Numbered from the stretch's first letter, positions 10,569 through 20,539 are shown. The stretch is 33,513 nt of DNA from Nemertoderma westbladi (GCA_032718475.1 JAUCBJ010005333.1:1-33513), one strand, 5' to 3'. Notes: generated by a model not told the origin, from the sequence alone. Translations and numbers: made by a program.

Positions 10569-11372
10569 TTATTTGCAGTTAAATCTCCCATGGATGGGGT
10601 CACCCCATGGTGTCCGGCGCTGGTCTAGAACGGCCGAGCAGCATATGCAACGAGGCCCATTGCAAGAGTGATTACCAAGAGGAAGAGTTGGCTTGGACTT
10701 GGTGATCAACAGTTTACCTAACGATGGGAGGTTACGCGGGACCCTTTGGACACTAATACCTAGCGAACGCAAGTCAGCATTATATTTGCGGATAACGGGC
10801 GCTCGGACCGGTAGGAACTGTGGGGTCGTAGGGAGATATATAGAGGTGTATTTTGGCCCATTCGATGTAGTCTTATTTAAATTTTGGGGTGCTGATGGAC
10901 CATCCCCCTCCGTTGGTAAAGACGGCTGCTGCGTGATCGGCACTGGACCAAGATGTGTTCGGTTCGACGCATGGAGGGAGAGGAGGAAATCCAGCGGATA
11001 GCCTCGGTTCTCACACAACTTGAGGTACTGGTGTTTATAACATGTGAACAAATGGTTTGAGTCAGTTAAACGGCGAATATGCAAAATTTCAGATTTCACC
11101 ACTGCCCGTAACGTAGGTTTATGGTGGAAAACTAGAGTACATGATAGGTAGTTTATTAGCCATGGTTTTCTAAATAAACGAGTTCTAAGGGTGTAGGCAT
11201 TAGCAGCAATCGTTAGATCGAGGTAGTCGACACTAGCATGGGAGTGCTCCATAGTAAATTGGATGGCATCACTATTATATAAATTCATGCACGCTGAATT
11301 GAATGCGGTCTTCATGAACTCGAAATGCTCATCAGTTAGTCGCTCATCGTAAATGGCGAAACTATCATCCAC
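10569..11372 (-). pseudogene. Penelope-like RT, motif C, thumb and Cys-rich linker
   Basis: This part opens with the motif C aspartates (LVDDSF when read through the upstream codons, where most relatives have YVDD). It continues with YLDLTI and LFRKPW, then the region of RLT..NHLF and RGYPLDF, all standard for the Penelope RT thumb. Near the end it has CNGPRCICC, the Cys-rich linker that precedes the nuclease. A TAA stop at 10569-10571 closes the frame, and the GIY-YIG region continues in the same frame after it. The break is therefore a single nonsense codon. Confidence 0.85.
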
Positions 11373-11745
11373 CAGAGTACGAAAGAATGAAGGACGTCCG
11401 TAGCGAAATAGTTATCGCCCTCTTGAGTACTTTGTACGAACTGATTATAGAATAATCACTACTGTGGTGACCGCCCATAGGTGCACCTGCAATTGGCAGG
11501 TAGTAATAATAAGAATTCTGGTAAAAGAAAAAGTTGTGGTATAGAAGAAACCGTAAAATTGCTGCGAGTTGAGTTTGTGTAAAAATAGAACGATCAGATA
11601 ATGTAGGATCCTCAGAAAGTGCATACATGGTAGCCTCAATACCCAATTCATGAGGGATGGCGGTAAACATGTCTATTACATAAATAGTGACTAAAGTAAA
11701 ATGGGAATTATTAGTTGTTGTAGGCATGGTTTGTTTGAGATCCAA
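11365..11745 (-). pseudogene. Penelope-like RT, palm part
   Basis: Motif A appears as VIDMFTAIPHELGIEA, holding the first catalytic Asp followed by the IPH block typical of Penelope RTs. Motif B region is seen as AGAPMGGHHSSDYSI, degenerate relative to the usual AMGSP. The frame runs out of register just before motif C, whose DD lies in the overlapping next frame at about 11372. Confidence 0.85.
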
Positions 11746-11753
11746 AGAGCTAT

Positions 11754-12566
11754 TTAGATAGTTAAAGGGTGCAGATAGTGGTGCATCATTTTGGATAAGG
11801 GCTTAAAAAATGCGTCCGTATTAGATATAATAGGTCTACCTTTTGGGATTAGGGCACCATTAGGGTGGGTTGCCCACTCGTCACGTGGCTTATGGTCTTT
11901 AAGAGTTATAAAGATATGGCCGGTAGTGAAGGTATTAGGGAAGAGGTGATGGCGAAGCCGTTGGTTCCCAATAGCAAGGGAATCTAACAACGATCGGCAT
12001 TCAACACGAAATCGTGCAGTAGGGTCTTTGTGTAGTTTCTCATATGTTTTCTTATCATCCAAAATTCGAAGGATCTCATATTCCTTTGCAGATTTATCCA
12101 ATAAAATAATATTACCAGTTTTGTCACCTTTACGGAATGCTAAATTCTTGTTATTTCGGAGCTGTTTGAGAGCCAACTGCTGTGCTGGGGTGATATTAGG
12201 GCGCACATCCTCATTAAGTTTATTGACCCTGCGCACTGCTCTGTGCAAGCCAGAAATAATCTAATAATCTAAAGCTATCTACAGATGACGCTACCCAACG
12301 GGGATGGCTAAAGTGCGGGGTATCAGGAGGTTTAACAGCTATATGGGGTGACTGCGGGATGGTGTTAAGTCCAGAATTACTCTTACCTCGCAGATTGTTG
12401 TTAACTGACTCCTGTGCTGTTCTCGAACGGGTGCGCGAAGAAGGTGTGTCAGGAATGAGAACCCCAGCACGGCGGTCGATGCTACAGCGACTTTGGTGAC
12501 ACGATGCAGTTGGCCAGATATTTGAGGGGGCGTTGCTGATTGTTCATCCATAGGTGGATTAACCAA
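11754..12566 (-). pseudogene. Penelope-like RT, N-terminal and fingers part
   Basis: The N-terminal piece (12566-12339) has no known motif. After a frame change the next piece (12248-11754) carries ALKQLRNNKNLAFRKGDKTG, typical of the start of a Penelope RT. It continues with a region ending FITLKDHKP, then GRPIISNTDAFFKPLSKMMH, which matches the RPI(V/I)S and PLSK landmarks of the family. The frame then shifts near 11755. Its start codon cannot be placed because the 12248 frame has no ATG of its own at the 5' edge. Confidence 0.85.
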
Positions 12567-12654
12567 TTTTCGAAATCTAGTTCTAATTTTCTAAAATCAA
12601 GCGAGTTAATATAATGGAACGATGCCTTTCGTGGCGTAAGCATACTACAGTATA

Positions 12655-13271
12655 GCTATATGGTAAACTAACAATATTTTATATTAGCCGTGGCTCAAGA
12701 CCCTTACTGGTCATATATATTTATAGACTTGAATGACATGTGGGAGTTAGATGTTATTTGAAATAGGTTATGTGTAATATATTTTTCTAATGTTTTTCTT
12801 TAACCATAATTACTTGTTACTTCCTTATTCTATTAAATTTATACACAGTGTACTCTGTGTACTGTACATTATTGCCAATTATACTGCTCTTTCAACTATT
12901 TACGATATCAATATAAATTAAAGAGACATGAGTTTCTAACCACACATTTGTCTTTAAGAATTATGGGAAAAGACCATCTTATTGAAGCATACTTTTTTAA
13001 CCAAAACAATAAAGGCATTTCTTAAAAATTAAGAGAAAGGAGCAGGTTAGATATGCAAGCATTCACCATCCCGGCTATTTAACATCTCGTCTTATGTTTT
13101 ATTTTAATTAAGGGAAAGGAGCAGGTTACAGTGGCACATTTTTCTATCCAAAATAATAAACGAAACTCAATGTAATAGCTCAAAGTTAAATGTAATGAAA
13201 GAATGAAACGTTTTAACAAATTATAAGGGAAAGGAGCAGGTTACAGTGGCTCGTTTTTCTAACCAAAACAA
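12655..13271. repeat. Long inverted repeat arm B' (right)
   Basis: Reverse complement of arm B at 7386-7966. It contains four full or partial copies of the ~60-bp module (12959-13015, 13026-13056, 13104-13166, 13218-13271+), with GGAAAGGAGCAGGTTACAG and CTAACCAAAACAATAAA as its most constant parts. It passes directly into arm A' at about 13272. Confidence 0.85.
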
Positions 13272-13921
13272 TAAATGAAGTAAAGAACTATTTAGAGATA
13301 TTTGGCAATAAATATAGGCCTATACAGTACCCAGTAACAGTATACAGTACCCATACAGTACTACACATACAGTACCCATGTGTTTTAACTGAACAGACAG
13401 TGAAGGGACAAATATGTTTATTTCCAATGGTTAAGATTAACAGAAGCAGAGGTAAAATAGATTCCCCATTATGTTCTGTACATGCCAGTCAGTCTATCAT
13501 CTTTAACTATCCAATAGTGCGAACTGCGGGTAAGTCGCAAGTGGTCGGCTGGTCGTCTTACATATATCATCATAGGCCTACAATAGACTATATGGAGGGT
13601 CGCTAAAAGTCGTAAAACTTTATATGTAGACTATAGGTGGAGCCGACCCTGCCGACCAATTCGACTCTTCCGACCACCTCTTGGGCCGTGTATAACGGCG
13701 ACTATTCGACCCAGTGGGTTATATCGTGTTTCGGCAACTGTCGCGTTTCGGCAACAGTCGCGATCTGGCAAAAAAAGTTGCGTTTCGGCAAAAGGTTGCG
13801 TTTCGGCAAAAGGTTGCGTTTCGGCAAAAAAGTCGCGATTCGTCAAAAAAGTTGCGTTTCGGCAAAAAGTTGCGTTTCGGCAACAGTCGCGATCCAGCAA
13901 AAAAGTTGCGTTTCGGCAAAA
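13272..13921. repeat. Long inverted repeat arm A' (right)
   Basis: Reverse complement of arm A at 2829-3424. It includes a TACAGTACCCA-rich patch (13320-13380), the unique CGACCCAGTGGG region, and a terminal tandem array of 17-19-bp units (GTTGCGTTTCGGCAAAA and variants) at 13727-13921. It has about two more terminal units than the left arm. Confidence 0.9.
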
Positions 13922-14147
13922 GATAAAGATAAATTCCTAGATGTGTTAGATCAGGGTTGAATTCAATAATTAATATTGGAGTGGTCTTCATGACAATTAT
14001 GCAAGGTATTAAAGTAGATAGTAGGCCTACTGTACTAATAATATTATATTTATTTGTATGTAATGAATTTCGTTCATATATTCGAAATTGATCATAATTA
14101 TTATAACTTTTTGTTGGGTACAGCTTTGCAAAGTCGGAATTGAGGTC
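13922..14147. other. AT-rich intergenic stretch
   Basis: No gene, RNA or repeat beyond short AT-rich words is seen. Confidence 0.5.
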
Positions 14148-14213
14148 CAGGTGGGATCGAACTGGTGACCTCCGCGTTGGAAGTCTGACGCTCTAACCAT
14201 TCAGCTAGAGCAG
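14148..14213 (-). repeat. tRNA-like relic (tRNA pseudogene or SINE head)
   Basis: On the minus strand TAGCTGAATGGTTAGAGC resembles the pol III box A/D-arm and AGTTCGATCCC is a good box B/T-arm. Between them ACTTCCAA could be an anticodon loop with TCC (Gly). The anticodon stem is mismatched and the two acceptor ends do not pair, so it is not a working tRNA. Confidence 0.65.
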
Positions 14214-14620
14214 GTAAAAGATAGACCTTGAAATACTACATGATACCTTGTATGTCCGCAATTTACCTCCTCATGGCCTCCCATCTGTCAATAGCATCAT
14301 ATACTGCCACTGGGCTCTACCCTATAGTACTTAGCTGTCTTTAACCACTCGCTACAATGAAAGGGTAGTGTATATTAACCAAAAACCATCACGGTCACAA
14401 TGATTAATTATACACTCTAACTATTATTTAGTTTATTTATTATTATTATTGTTATATTTCTATAGCGCCAAATTTAGATGAAAACACCCTGTGGTGCTGA
14501 AACTTCTTTTCAACCCTTACAGTTTCGATTTAAAAAGTTCAAAGCTGTTACCCTATTCTTTCCGGTAATTCGTTCCGATTCATCCACTTCAGAGATAACT
14601 CGTTCTCCAATTGTTACACG
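14214..14620. other. Stretch upstream of gag-like frame
   Basis: No gene recognised. It may include the leader of the BEL/Pao-like relic, but no LTR could be identified here. Confidence 0.35.
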
Positions 14621-15028
14621 ATGCCGTTCAGAACAACGTTCATGGCAACATGTAACCGGGCAATTGATAAGCATAAAGCCCTTTTAACACGCGCGGCTAA
14701 AGAGGTAAATTATGGGATCCAACAAGAAACTCTGGATGGACCTCGAGCCGAAGAAATACAGCAAAGGAAGAATCAACAGAGAAATGAATGTATGAATCAC
14801 ATCAGCACTCGAAGAGATTTGTTGATAAGAGACGGAGGGCGGTCAGAAGATTTCCGAGAAAATGACTATATATCTTCCCAATACATGGAAAAATTTACAA
14901 AGACACAGGAGAAAATTACCTCTCACCTTCTATTCATGTCGGGAAATGAAGACCAACTAATGAGAGGAACTTCCCCATTAACTGAAATTCCTCCACGACC
15001 CGACATTCCGTTCCTCATGAGCTCCTGA
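14621..15028 (+). pseudogene. Gag-like fragment of a BEL/Pao-type retrotransposon
   Basis: A 135-codon frame starting at an ATG. It is rich in Lys, Arg, Glu and Gln with heptad-like spacing, and includes a helix-forming stretch with DYISSQYMEKFTKTQEKIT. This general pattern resembles the N-terminal gag helices of BEL/Pao elements, but no diagnostic motif is present. The main support is position: protease-like and integrase-like pieces of that group follow on the same strand. It ends where LINE copy 2 begins. It could also be ORF1 of another element. Confidence 0.4.
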
Positions 15029-15033
15029 CCTGA

Positions 15034-16131
15034 CGTATGTTCAGCATACTTTCATTATATGGGATTCCTGATGAAATTATTGAAGCAATCAGATCAGTAT
15101 ACAATGGTTCGACAACATTTGTGTCTACTGTTGATGGTGACACAGAACCATTTGAAGTGTTATGGGGCGTCCTCCAGGGAGACACACTTGCACCATTCTT
15201 GTTCATAATTGTGGTTGACTATGTTCTACGCATGTCCTTAGATCATCATAATGATGATGGGGTGATGATAACTCCACCTACTGGCTCCAGAAGTCGAGGA
15301 AATCCTGCCAAGTACCTAACTGATCTAGACTTTGCTGATGACTTAGGAGTACTATCAGAATCACTAGAGGGAGCCCTACGGCTCCTCAGCTCATTAGAAC
15401 ATGCTGCTTCGAGTGTTGGTCTTTTTATTAACTCCAGAAAGACCAAAATTTTGAGAGTTAACTTTGAAAGTTCTAAGATGATCGGATGAGCATAAGCTCA
15501 AAGGATGGTATGCTTGAGCATGTGGACGACTTCTGTTACCTGGGATCATGGATCCGGAAGTCAGGTGAGGACCTTCGAATACGTAAATGAAAGGCATGGG
15601 CAGCCTTGAATAGGCTTTCCAGGATTTGGAAGTCACCGAGAATTAATCGGAAACTTAAGGTCCGATTATTTAGAGCAGCATTAGTTCCAGTACTCCTCTA
15701 TGGGAGTCCATGCTTTGCTCTAACTGCTGAGGACACCAAATCTCTGGATGGCACATTCACAAGAATGCTACACCGGGTTCATTGTGTCAAGTACATTGCA
15801 CACATCTCCTACCAGACACTATATAACATTGGAGGTGTCTCATTGGTTCCCCCAAGCTTGACACTAGAACAAAATCGCCTCCGCTTTGCAGGACATTGCT
15901 TTCGCCGTGAGGACCAGCCAGTGCATAATCTTGTACTTTGGCAGCCTCATGGAGTGAATAAGCATGGTGGACTTCCCATGACTTTCTTGAGACGCATCTT
16001 AAAGGACACTGGCCTTGAAGATGCGGATGATCTAGCAAATGTCATGGGTGATAGGGAGTTGTGGCGGCGCAATTTTGTCGACAAGCCGGCACAGCATTCT
16101 TAAAAATGCAGCTGCAATGCAGCATGCCGAT
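15034..16131 (+). mobile_element. RTE-like LINE, copy 2 (5' truncated)
   Basis: Starts inside the RT palm (MFSILSLYGIPDEI) and runs to the family 3' end GCATGCCGAT at 16131, followed by ACTAGTAGT. It is more diverged than copies 1 and 3. It has a 7-bp deletion near 15470 that shifts frame, and a TGA in place of a Gly codon near 15587. It retains the segment deleted from copy 1, up to its truncation. No target duplication could be found. Confidence 0.9.
15037..16103 (+). pseudogene. LINE copy 2 RT and C-terminal domain, broken
   Basis: The first frame (15037-15489) has motif B (LQGDTLAPFLF) and motif C (FADD). A frameshift follows. The second open part (15606-16103) carries YGSPCFAL and RLRFAGHCFRRED, ending 28 bp before the element end. 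The upstream endonuclease and motif A are absent through 5' truncation, which is usual for incomplete reverse transcription. Confidence 0.9.
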
Positions 16132-16264
16132 ACTAGTAGTTTATAGATAGATGTTTAGCCAACCGGCTGGGTTTACCCATGAATGAGGCTATTATCTGCA
16201 TTAACACCATGTCTGATAAGAAGACATTTAACACCCATCGAACAACATATATGGAATACTACCT
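16132..16264. other. BEL/Pao relic, unassigned part
   Basis: Follows LINE copy 2. It contains no open frame I can place and probably belongs to the interrupted BEL/Pao relic. Confidence 0.3.
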
Positions 16265-16483
16265 TTGGTTGATACAAAAGATGTCGAACCATACATCTTA
16301 CAGGATATCATTGTGTTTGAAAACCTGAAAATCGACTATAATCGACCGTCAGACTGGCCTCTAGAAAGGGTCCAACATCTTAGAGACATCAAGACACCAA
16401 GTGACAACATGGACATCGATAGGATTTCAATCCAAATTGGTATCAACTTTCCACTTCTACATACAGTACTCGATGGAGTATAA
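16265..16483 (+). pseudogene. BEL/Pao-like aspartic protease region fragment
   Basis: The 72-codon frame has WPLERVQHLRDIKTP followed by RISIQIGINFPLLH. This resembles the block downstream of the catalytic Asp in BEL/Pao (A17-type) proteases, where HLKDI..P is followed by LLIG.D.PEA. About 35 bp later a short frame reads VNTPRIGLNRT, recalling the TSLGWTLNG strand of the family. The catalytic DTG is not in the open part. The frame starts at a non-ATG codon, so it is a remnant. Confidence 0.5.
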
Positions 16484-17186
16484 CTCCGCGACTAATCAAG
16501 AACATCTCCCCACGCAGAGTTAACACCCCTCGGATTGGTCTCAACAGGACCGTTTGAACCACAATACCTCCCTGTAACATCAAACTGCTACAGTAACGTA
16601 ATACAGGAGGATCCAAAAGAAGACAAACATGCAGCAATATGCCCGTGTTATTGCAAGATAGTCCCTATGCCCATTCTGAAGAAACAACTAATTCAATATT
16701 GGGATTTGGAACATTTCGAGGTACCGTCATAGATAGATTTATTTATACATTATGTAAAAACAATAACAAATACACCAAACAATGTACCGGTATAAAGGTA
16801 TTGTCCAACATAACATATAGGATTACCCCTAAAGCTTTGCGGCTTATTTCCAAGGGGATCCTTTATGTTACTTGGTTACAAATACAATATTACACTACGC
16901 TAACCTAAAACCAATATAAAACGTAATTACACTATGTACATGTACAACTTTACAGAGAGCGTGACAATGCCCGACTCAACGATAAAGATGTAATGTACAG
17001 AACAATTTATTATAAAACGTAATTACAGTATAAATAGTAAATAATTAATAAACTAATAACTTACTGTAGGACTATTGTACCTATTTTTACATTGCACACG
17101 GAGGTGAGATTTAACTGCAGAACAATGCACGACACAAAAAGAACAAGTTTATCAGCTTTCAACTGATTAAAGCAGATTACAATGGA
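16484..17186. other. Degenerate BEL/Pao interior
   Basis: No convincing RT motif is seen. ATAAAACGTAATTACA is present twice (about 16914-16930 and 17012-17028), bracketing ~80 bp. Most of the pol RT and RNase H region expected here is missing. Confidence 0.4.
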
Positions 17187-17366
17187 ATGGCGTTCACCAC
17201 CATAATGAAACATCTGCGAGCTAAACACTTTCCGTCGACTATAAATGATTTAGAAAGGAACCTCCAACTGGTCAAGAGTAATCCGTTGCGGAAGTTATGC
17301 CTGTTTCTTGACCCCCTTAGGGTCATAAGGTGTAACACAAGATTTCTATATACAGAACTGGATTAT
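17187..17366 (+). pseudogene. BEL/Pao-like pol fragment upstream of integrase
   Basis: The last ~25 residues (LCLFLDPLRVIRC and following) resemble the L.PFLDE.GL(L/I)R stretch that precedes the integrase zinc finger in BEL/Pao pol. The frame is cut at 17366 by an inserted LTR. The same frame resumes at 17847 once the insert and one copy of its target duplication are set aside, which supports the reading. Confidence 0.6.
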
Positions 17367-17841
17367 TGTAAGCAGATCCTATTCTCTGCACCACCCAGTG
17401 GAAAATGGGGAAAGTGGCTTTTTACCGATTATAGTTGGCTAGGTGACATTACCAATATAATGTCACCTAACAACCAACGAAGGCAATATACACTGCCTGC
17501 CACAGGGAGAGATGAAAGGCCAAGTACTAAGTAGCAATATTCCATATGTGTTAGTAATATAACCGTTGCCTTTATTACCTGTTGTTCAGTTAGTTTATCA
17601 GAGTGTGGAATCAAGACGGTTTAGACCGTCGTCATTAACCGTGCTATTATTGTATACTGATTGTGCTATTATTGTATTCTGACATTACGAACAACTGCCA
17701 CTAAAAACTCAGTTATTCTTTCGGCCTTTGGCCTTCAGATACCACAAGCCTTTCAGCAGCTAGCGGACGCGGCAACGCGTACTTTCCGAAACACAAACAC
17801 ACCGGTCGGGATTCCCTCGCCATCTTGAGGATCCCGTCACA
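17367..17841. mobile_element. Solo LTR (475 bp)
   Basis: It begins TGTAAG and ends CACA, with the 5-bp duplication ATTAT at 17362-17366 and 17842-17846. TG...CA ends with a 5-bp duplication are standard for LTR retroelements, including BEL/Pao. The insertion splits a pol frame at a codon boundary. Inside are a perfect 12-bp hairpin (17440-17451 with 17458-17469, loop CCAATA) and two tandem ~22-bp blocks starting GTGCTATTATTGTAT near 17640. No coding region is attached, so it is the product of LTR-LTR recombination. Confidence 0.8.
17440..17469. other. Perfect 12-bp hairpin in the solo LTR
   Basis: TAGGTGACATTA pairs with TAATGTCACCTA across a six-base loop. In LTRs such a hairpin may lie in the transcribed R region, but the transcript boundaries cannot be read here. 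Confidence 0.7.
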
Positions 17842-17846
17842 ATTAT

Positions 17847-18056
17847 AATGAGAGGTTTCCCATATTGTTACCAAACGAGTCGCCGATTACAACAGCTATA
17901 GTTAGAGGGGCACACCAGGATATCGCCCACCAGGGGTTTGACTACACCATGTACAAGGTGCGAAGACGTTTCTGGATATTCAAACTAAGGTCCAAAGTAA
18001 AACATGTGATACGCACCTGTGTGAAATGCCAAAGGAAATGGGGTAAAGCGGGTAAA
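17847..18056 (+). pseudogene. BEL/Pao-like integrase zinc finger fragment
   Basis: The frame contains FPILLPNESPITT followed by an HHCC zinc-binding module. The first His is in RGAHQ and the second four residues later, then Cys-X2-Cys in TCVKC about 29 residues on. FWI lies between. This is the N-terminal integrase domain that binds DNA ends. The catalytic DDE core is absent because LINE copy 3 interrupts the frame at 18057-18069. An LTR retroelement of another superfamily is possible, but the preceding FLD..RVIR block favours BEL/Pao. Confidence 0.75.
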
Positions 18057-18069
18057 ACAACTACTACTA

Positions 18070-19123
18070 GGATCGGCATGCTGCATTGCAGCTGCATTTT
18101 TAAGAATGCTGTGCCGGCTTGTCAACAAAATTGCACCGCCACAATTCCCTATCACCCATGACATTTGCTAGATCATCCGCATCTTTAAGGCCAGTGTCCT
18201 TTAAGATGCGTCTCAAGAAAGTCATGGGCTGTCCACCATGCTTATTCTCTCCATGAGGCTGCCAAAGTACAAGATTATGCACTGGCTGGTCCTCACGGCG
18301 AAAGCAATGTCCTGCAAAGCGGAGGCGATTTTGTTCTAGTGTCAAGCTTGGGGGAACCAATGAGACACCTCCAATGTTATATAGTGTCTGGTTGGAGATG
18401 TGTGCATTGTACTTGACACAATGAACCCGGCGTAGCATTCTTGTGAATGTGCCATCCAAAGATTTGGTGTCCTCAGCAGTTAGAGCCCAGCATGGACTCC
18501 CGTAGAGGAGTACTGGAACTACTGCTGCTCTAAATAATCGGACCTTAAGTTTCCGATTAATTCTCGGTGACTTCCAAATCCTGGAAAGCCTATTCAAGGC
18601 TGCCCATGCCTTTCCCTTACGTATTCGAAGGTCCTCACCTGACTTCCGGATCCATGATCCCAGGTAACAGAAGTCGTCCACATGCTCAAGCATACCATCC
18701 TTTGAGCTTATGCTCATCCGATCAGAGACTTGCTGAGGACTTTCAAAGTTAACTGTCAGAATTTTGGTCTTTCTGGAGTTAATAAAAAGACCAACACTAG
18801 AAGCAGCATGTTCTAATGAGCTGAGGAGCCGTTGGGCTCCCTCTAATGATTCTGAGAGTACTCCTAAGTCATCAGCAAAGTCTAGATCAGTTAGGTACTT
18901 GGCAGGATTTCCTCGACTTCTGGAGCCAGTAGGTGGAGTTATCATCACCCCATCATCATTATAATGATCTAAGGACATGCGTAGAACATAGTCAACCACA
19001 ATAATGAACAAGAATGGTGCAAGTGTGTCTCCTTGGAGGACGCCCCATAACACTTCAAATGGTTCTGTGTCACCATCAACAGTAGACACAAATGTTGTCG
19101 AACATTCGACATTCGACATTCGT
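18070..19123 (-). mobile_element. RTE-like LINE, copy 3 (5' truncated)
   Basis: Minus-strand copy flanked by the 13-bp duplication ACAACTACTACTA (18057-18069 and 19124-19136). It covers the RT from just before motif B to the 3' end and is nearly identical to copy 1, with about seven differences in ~1 kb. At its 5' end it has three short CATTCGA-type repeats (19103-19122) that do not belong to the LINE. Confidence 0.92.
18100..19093 (-). pseudogene. LINE copy 3 RT palm and C-terminal domain
   Basis: An uninterrupted frame across the remaining RT part: TTFVSTVDGDTEPF, LQGDTLAPFLF, the FADD active site, YGSPCWAL and RLRFAGHCFRRED. It has no disabling mutation inside, but the endonuclease and the first catalytic Asp are lost by truncation, so it cannot act alone. 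The open frame extends past 19093 into flanking sequence only by chance. Confidence 0.9.
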
Positions 19124-19136
19124 ACAACTACTACTA

Positions 19137-19265
19137 ATACTAGTAGAGCTTTCCTTGTTCCTACCCCTACCATAACTTGCTGCATTGGCTGCATACCGGC
19201 TGTACTGTACATTATGTCACATGATGCTATGCATCCCAGGCCCAGCAATCCGTTCCCTTAATGAG
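19137..19265 (+). other. Sequence after LINE copy 3
   Basis: The pre-insertion frame of the integrase fragment stays open for about 40 more codons here, to a TAA at 19259-19261. The residues do not look like an integrase core. It may be unrelated DNA joined to the relic before the LINE arrived. Confidence 0.3.
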
Positions 19266-19372
19266 GTAGAATAAAACGTCTGTCCTTATTTGATCTGATC
19301 TGATCTGACGGCATCTGATCATATAACCAATCAGGAGAAAGAGATATACAGTAGGTAAATAGCCAATAGGGG
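19266..19372. repeat. Inverted repeat D, left copy
   Basis: Reverse complement of 20835-20954. The shared blocks are GTAGAATAAAACGTCTGTCC, a TGATCTGA-rich patch, GCATCTGATC, ATAACCAATCAG and AAATAGCCAATA. The pair encloses ~1.46 kb that includes a SINE. Mechanism is unknown: this could be two copies of one repeat in opposite orientation. Confidence 0.75.
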
Positions 19373-19958
19373 ATCAGGTTGCCATGTAACGTATCAGTAT
19401 CATCGTATGACATAGCAGTAGGCCTTCAGGCATACCGGTATGCAGCCAATGCAGCAAAGGCATGTTAAAAATGCGATATACAGTAGGATGAAGGATGGCG
19501 GGTATGAAAGTTCAGTAATTGCCCCAGCAAAGATGGATAGTTTCAGATGTAAACAACTTTCGCAGATGTAGTTGGTGTTGAAACATTAATCATTTATTAA
19601 AAACAATACAGCCTTTCTGCCTTTGCTGCAATATTTTAGTAATCTTTCTTGTTAATAGTTTATTAATAGTTAAAGTTAATTATATTAATTATAATTAATA
19701 TTATTAAATAATGATACTGTGCTTATTAGTATATTACATTTAAAATATTTATTGTTTGTTTGTTACGCTAAAGGGAAGGCAGGAAGAGGTACAGTACCTC
19801 CTGTACAGTACTGTTACTGCCGAATATGGCGAAACACTTTAACATTCCCCATATTGCCCTGATTGCCACTGATACAGTGGAGTTTATTATACCCAGACAA
19901 TGAAGGAAGATGGGAAGGTGGGTGGGAAGGTGGGAATCAAACGATGTTTTTACCTTCC
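19373..19958. other. AT-rich stretch, no gene
   Basis: No gene seen. There are several TACAGTA words and an AT-rich patch at 19670-19760. Confidence 0.45.
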
Positions 19959-20016
19959 AATTGAAGGAAAAGAGCAGGTTACAGCGGCGGCAATTTCTAA
20001 CCAAAACAATAAACGA
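19959..20016 (+). repeat. Isolated copy of the ~60-bp arm-B module
   Basis: AATTGAAGGAAAAGAGCAGG, then TTACAGCGGC and TTTCTAACCAAAACAATAAA, matching the module repeated in arms B and B'. It lies outside those arms. Confidence 0.75.
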
Positions 20017-20029
20017 TGTTGTTGAAAAT

Positions 20030-20460
20030 TTTCACCCACCGCCGAAAAATACAAGTTTCATAATTCTTATGCAATTTTTACACATTCCATTGAATTCCGA
20101 ACCCTCACAAATCCGTATAACGCAAGAAACCCCATACTTCCGAAAAATACAAGTTTGAGATGTATAGTTGTTAGGACAATAACAATAAAACGATAGATAG
20201 GACTGAGTTGTCACAATCAATTGAACTATTGAATGAATTTTCAAAATTTCTTGCTGGCACCAAATTTTGCACACGGCACCGAAAAATACAACGTGTTGAT
20301 GATATGCCTGGTGCAATTCATATACATTCCAACGAGACTAGAACGCCTAAAACACCTATTGCGGAAAAAACAGCTTCAAATAATCAATTTACAAAATTGT
20401 AATATTTCAAAATTTGGGGCTGGCACCAAAATTTGGCACCCGCCGCTAAAAACAAGATTA
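20030..20460. repeat. Diverged short repeats around CCGAAAAATACAA
   Basis: CCGAAAAATACAAGTTT occurs near 20042 and 20140, and CTGGCACCAAATTTTGCAC with CACCGAAAAATACAA near 20254. A further CTGGCACCAAAATTTGGCAC with CCGCTAAAAACAAG occurs near 20421. The spacing is irregular and the origin unknown. Confidence 0.5.
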
Positions 20461-20539
20461 AAATTTCTAGCTTATTTGTTATGAATTACTTTTAGATAGT
20501 TTCAGTTAGTCTTTTAGTTAGTAGCATTTGTTTCAGAGA

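Larger units (their letters stand above)
10251..12566 (-). mobile_element. Penelope-like element (EN+), degenerate
   Basis: Minus-strand remains of a Penelope-like retroelement. In order they are an N-terminal region (12566-~12250), RT fingers (12248-11754), RT palm (11745-11365), RT thumb and linker with a Cys-rich motif (11372-10569) and a GIY-YIG nuclease (10562-10251). This order is the hallmark of endonuclease-bearing Penelope-like elements, which prime reverse transcription at nicked DNA. At least two frameshifts and one in-frame stop break the reading frame. The element lies between inverted arms B and B', consistent with terminal repeats of this group, though the arms could be older. 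Confidence 0.9.

Noticed and set aside
14148-14213. Functional tRNA-Gly(TCC)
   Set aside because: Anticodon stem mismatches and unpaired acceptor ends make it a relic.
14540-14565. Similarity between KAVTLFFP peptides here and opposite par-3 near 24890
   Set aside because: Short chance match in an antisense frame with no extension on either side.
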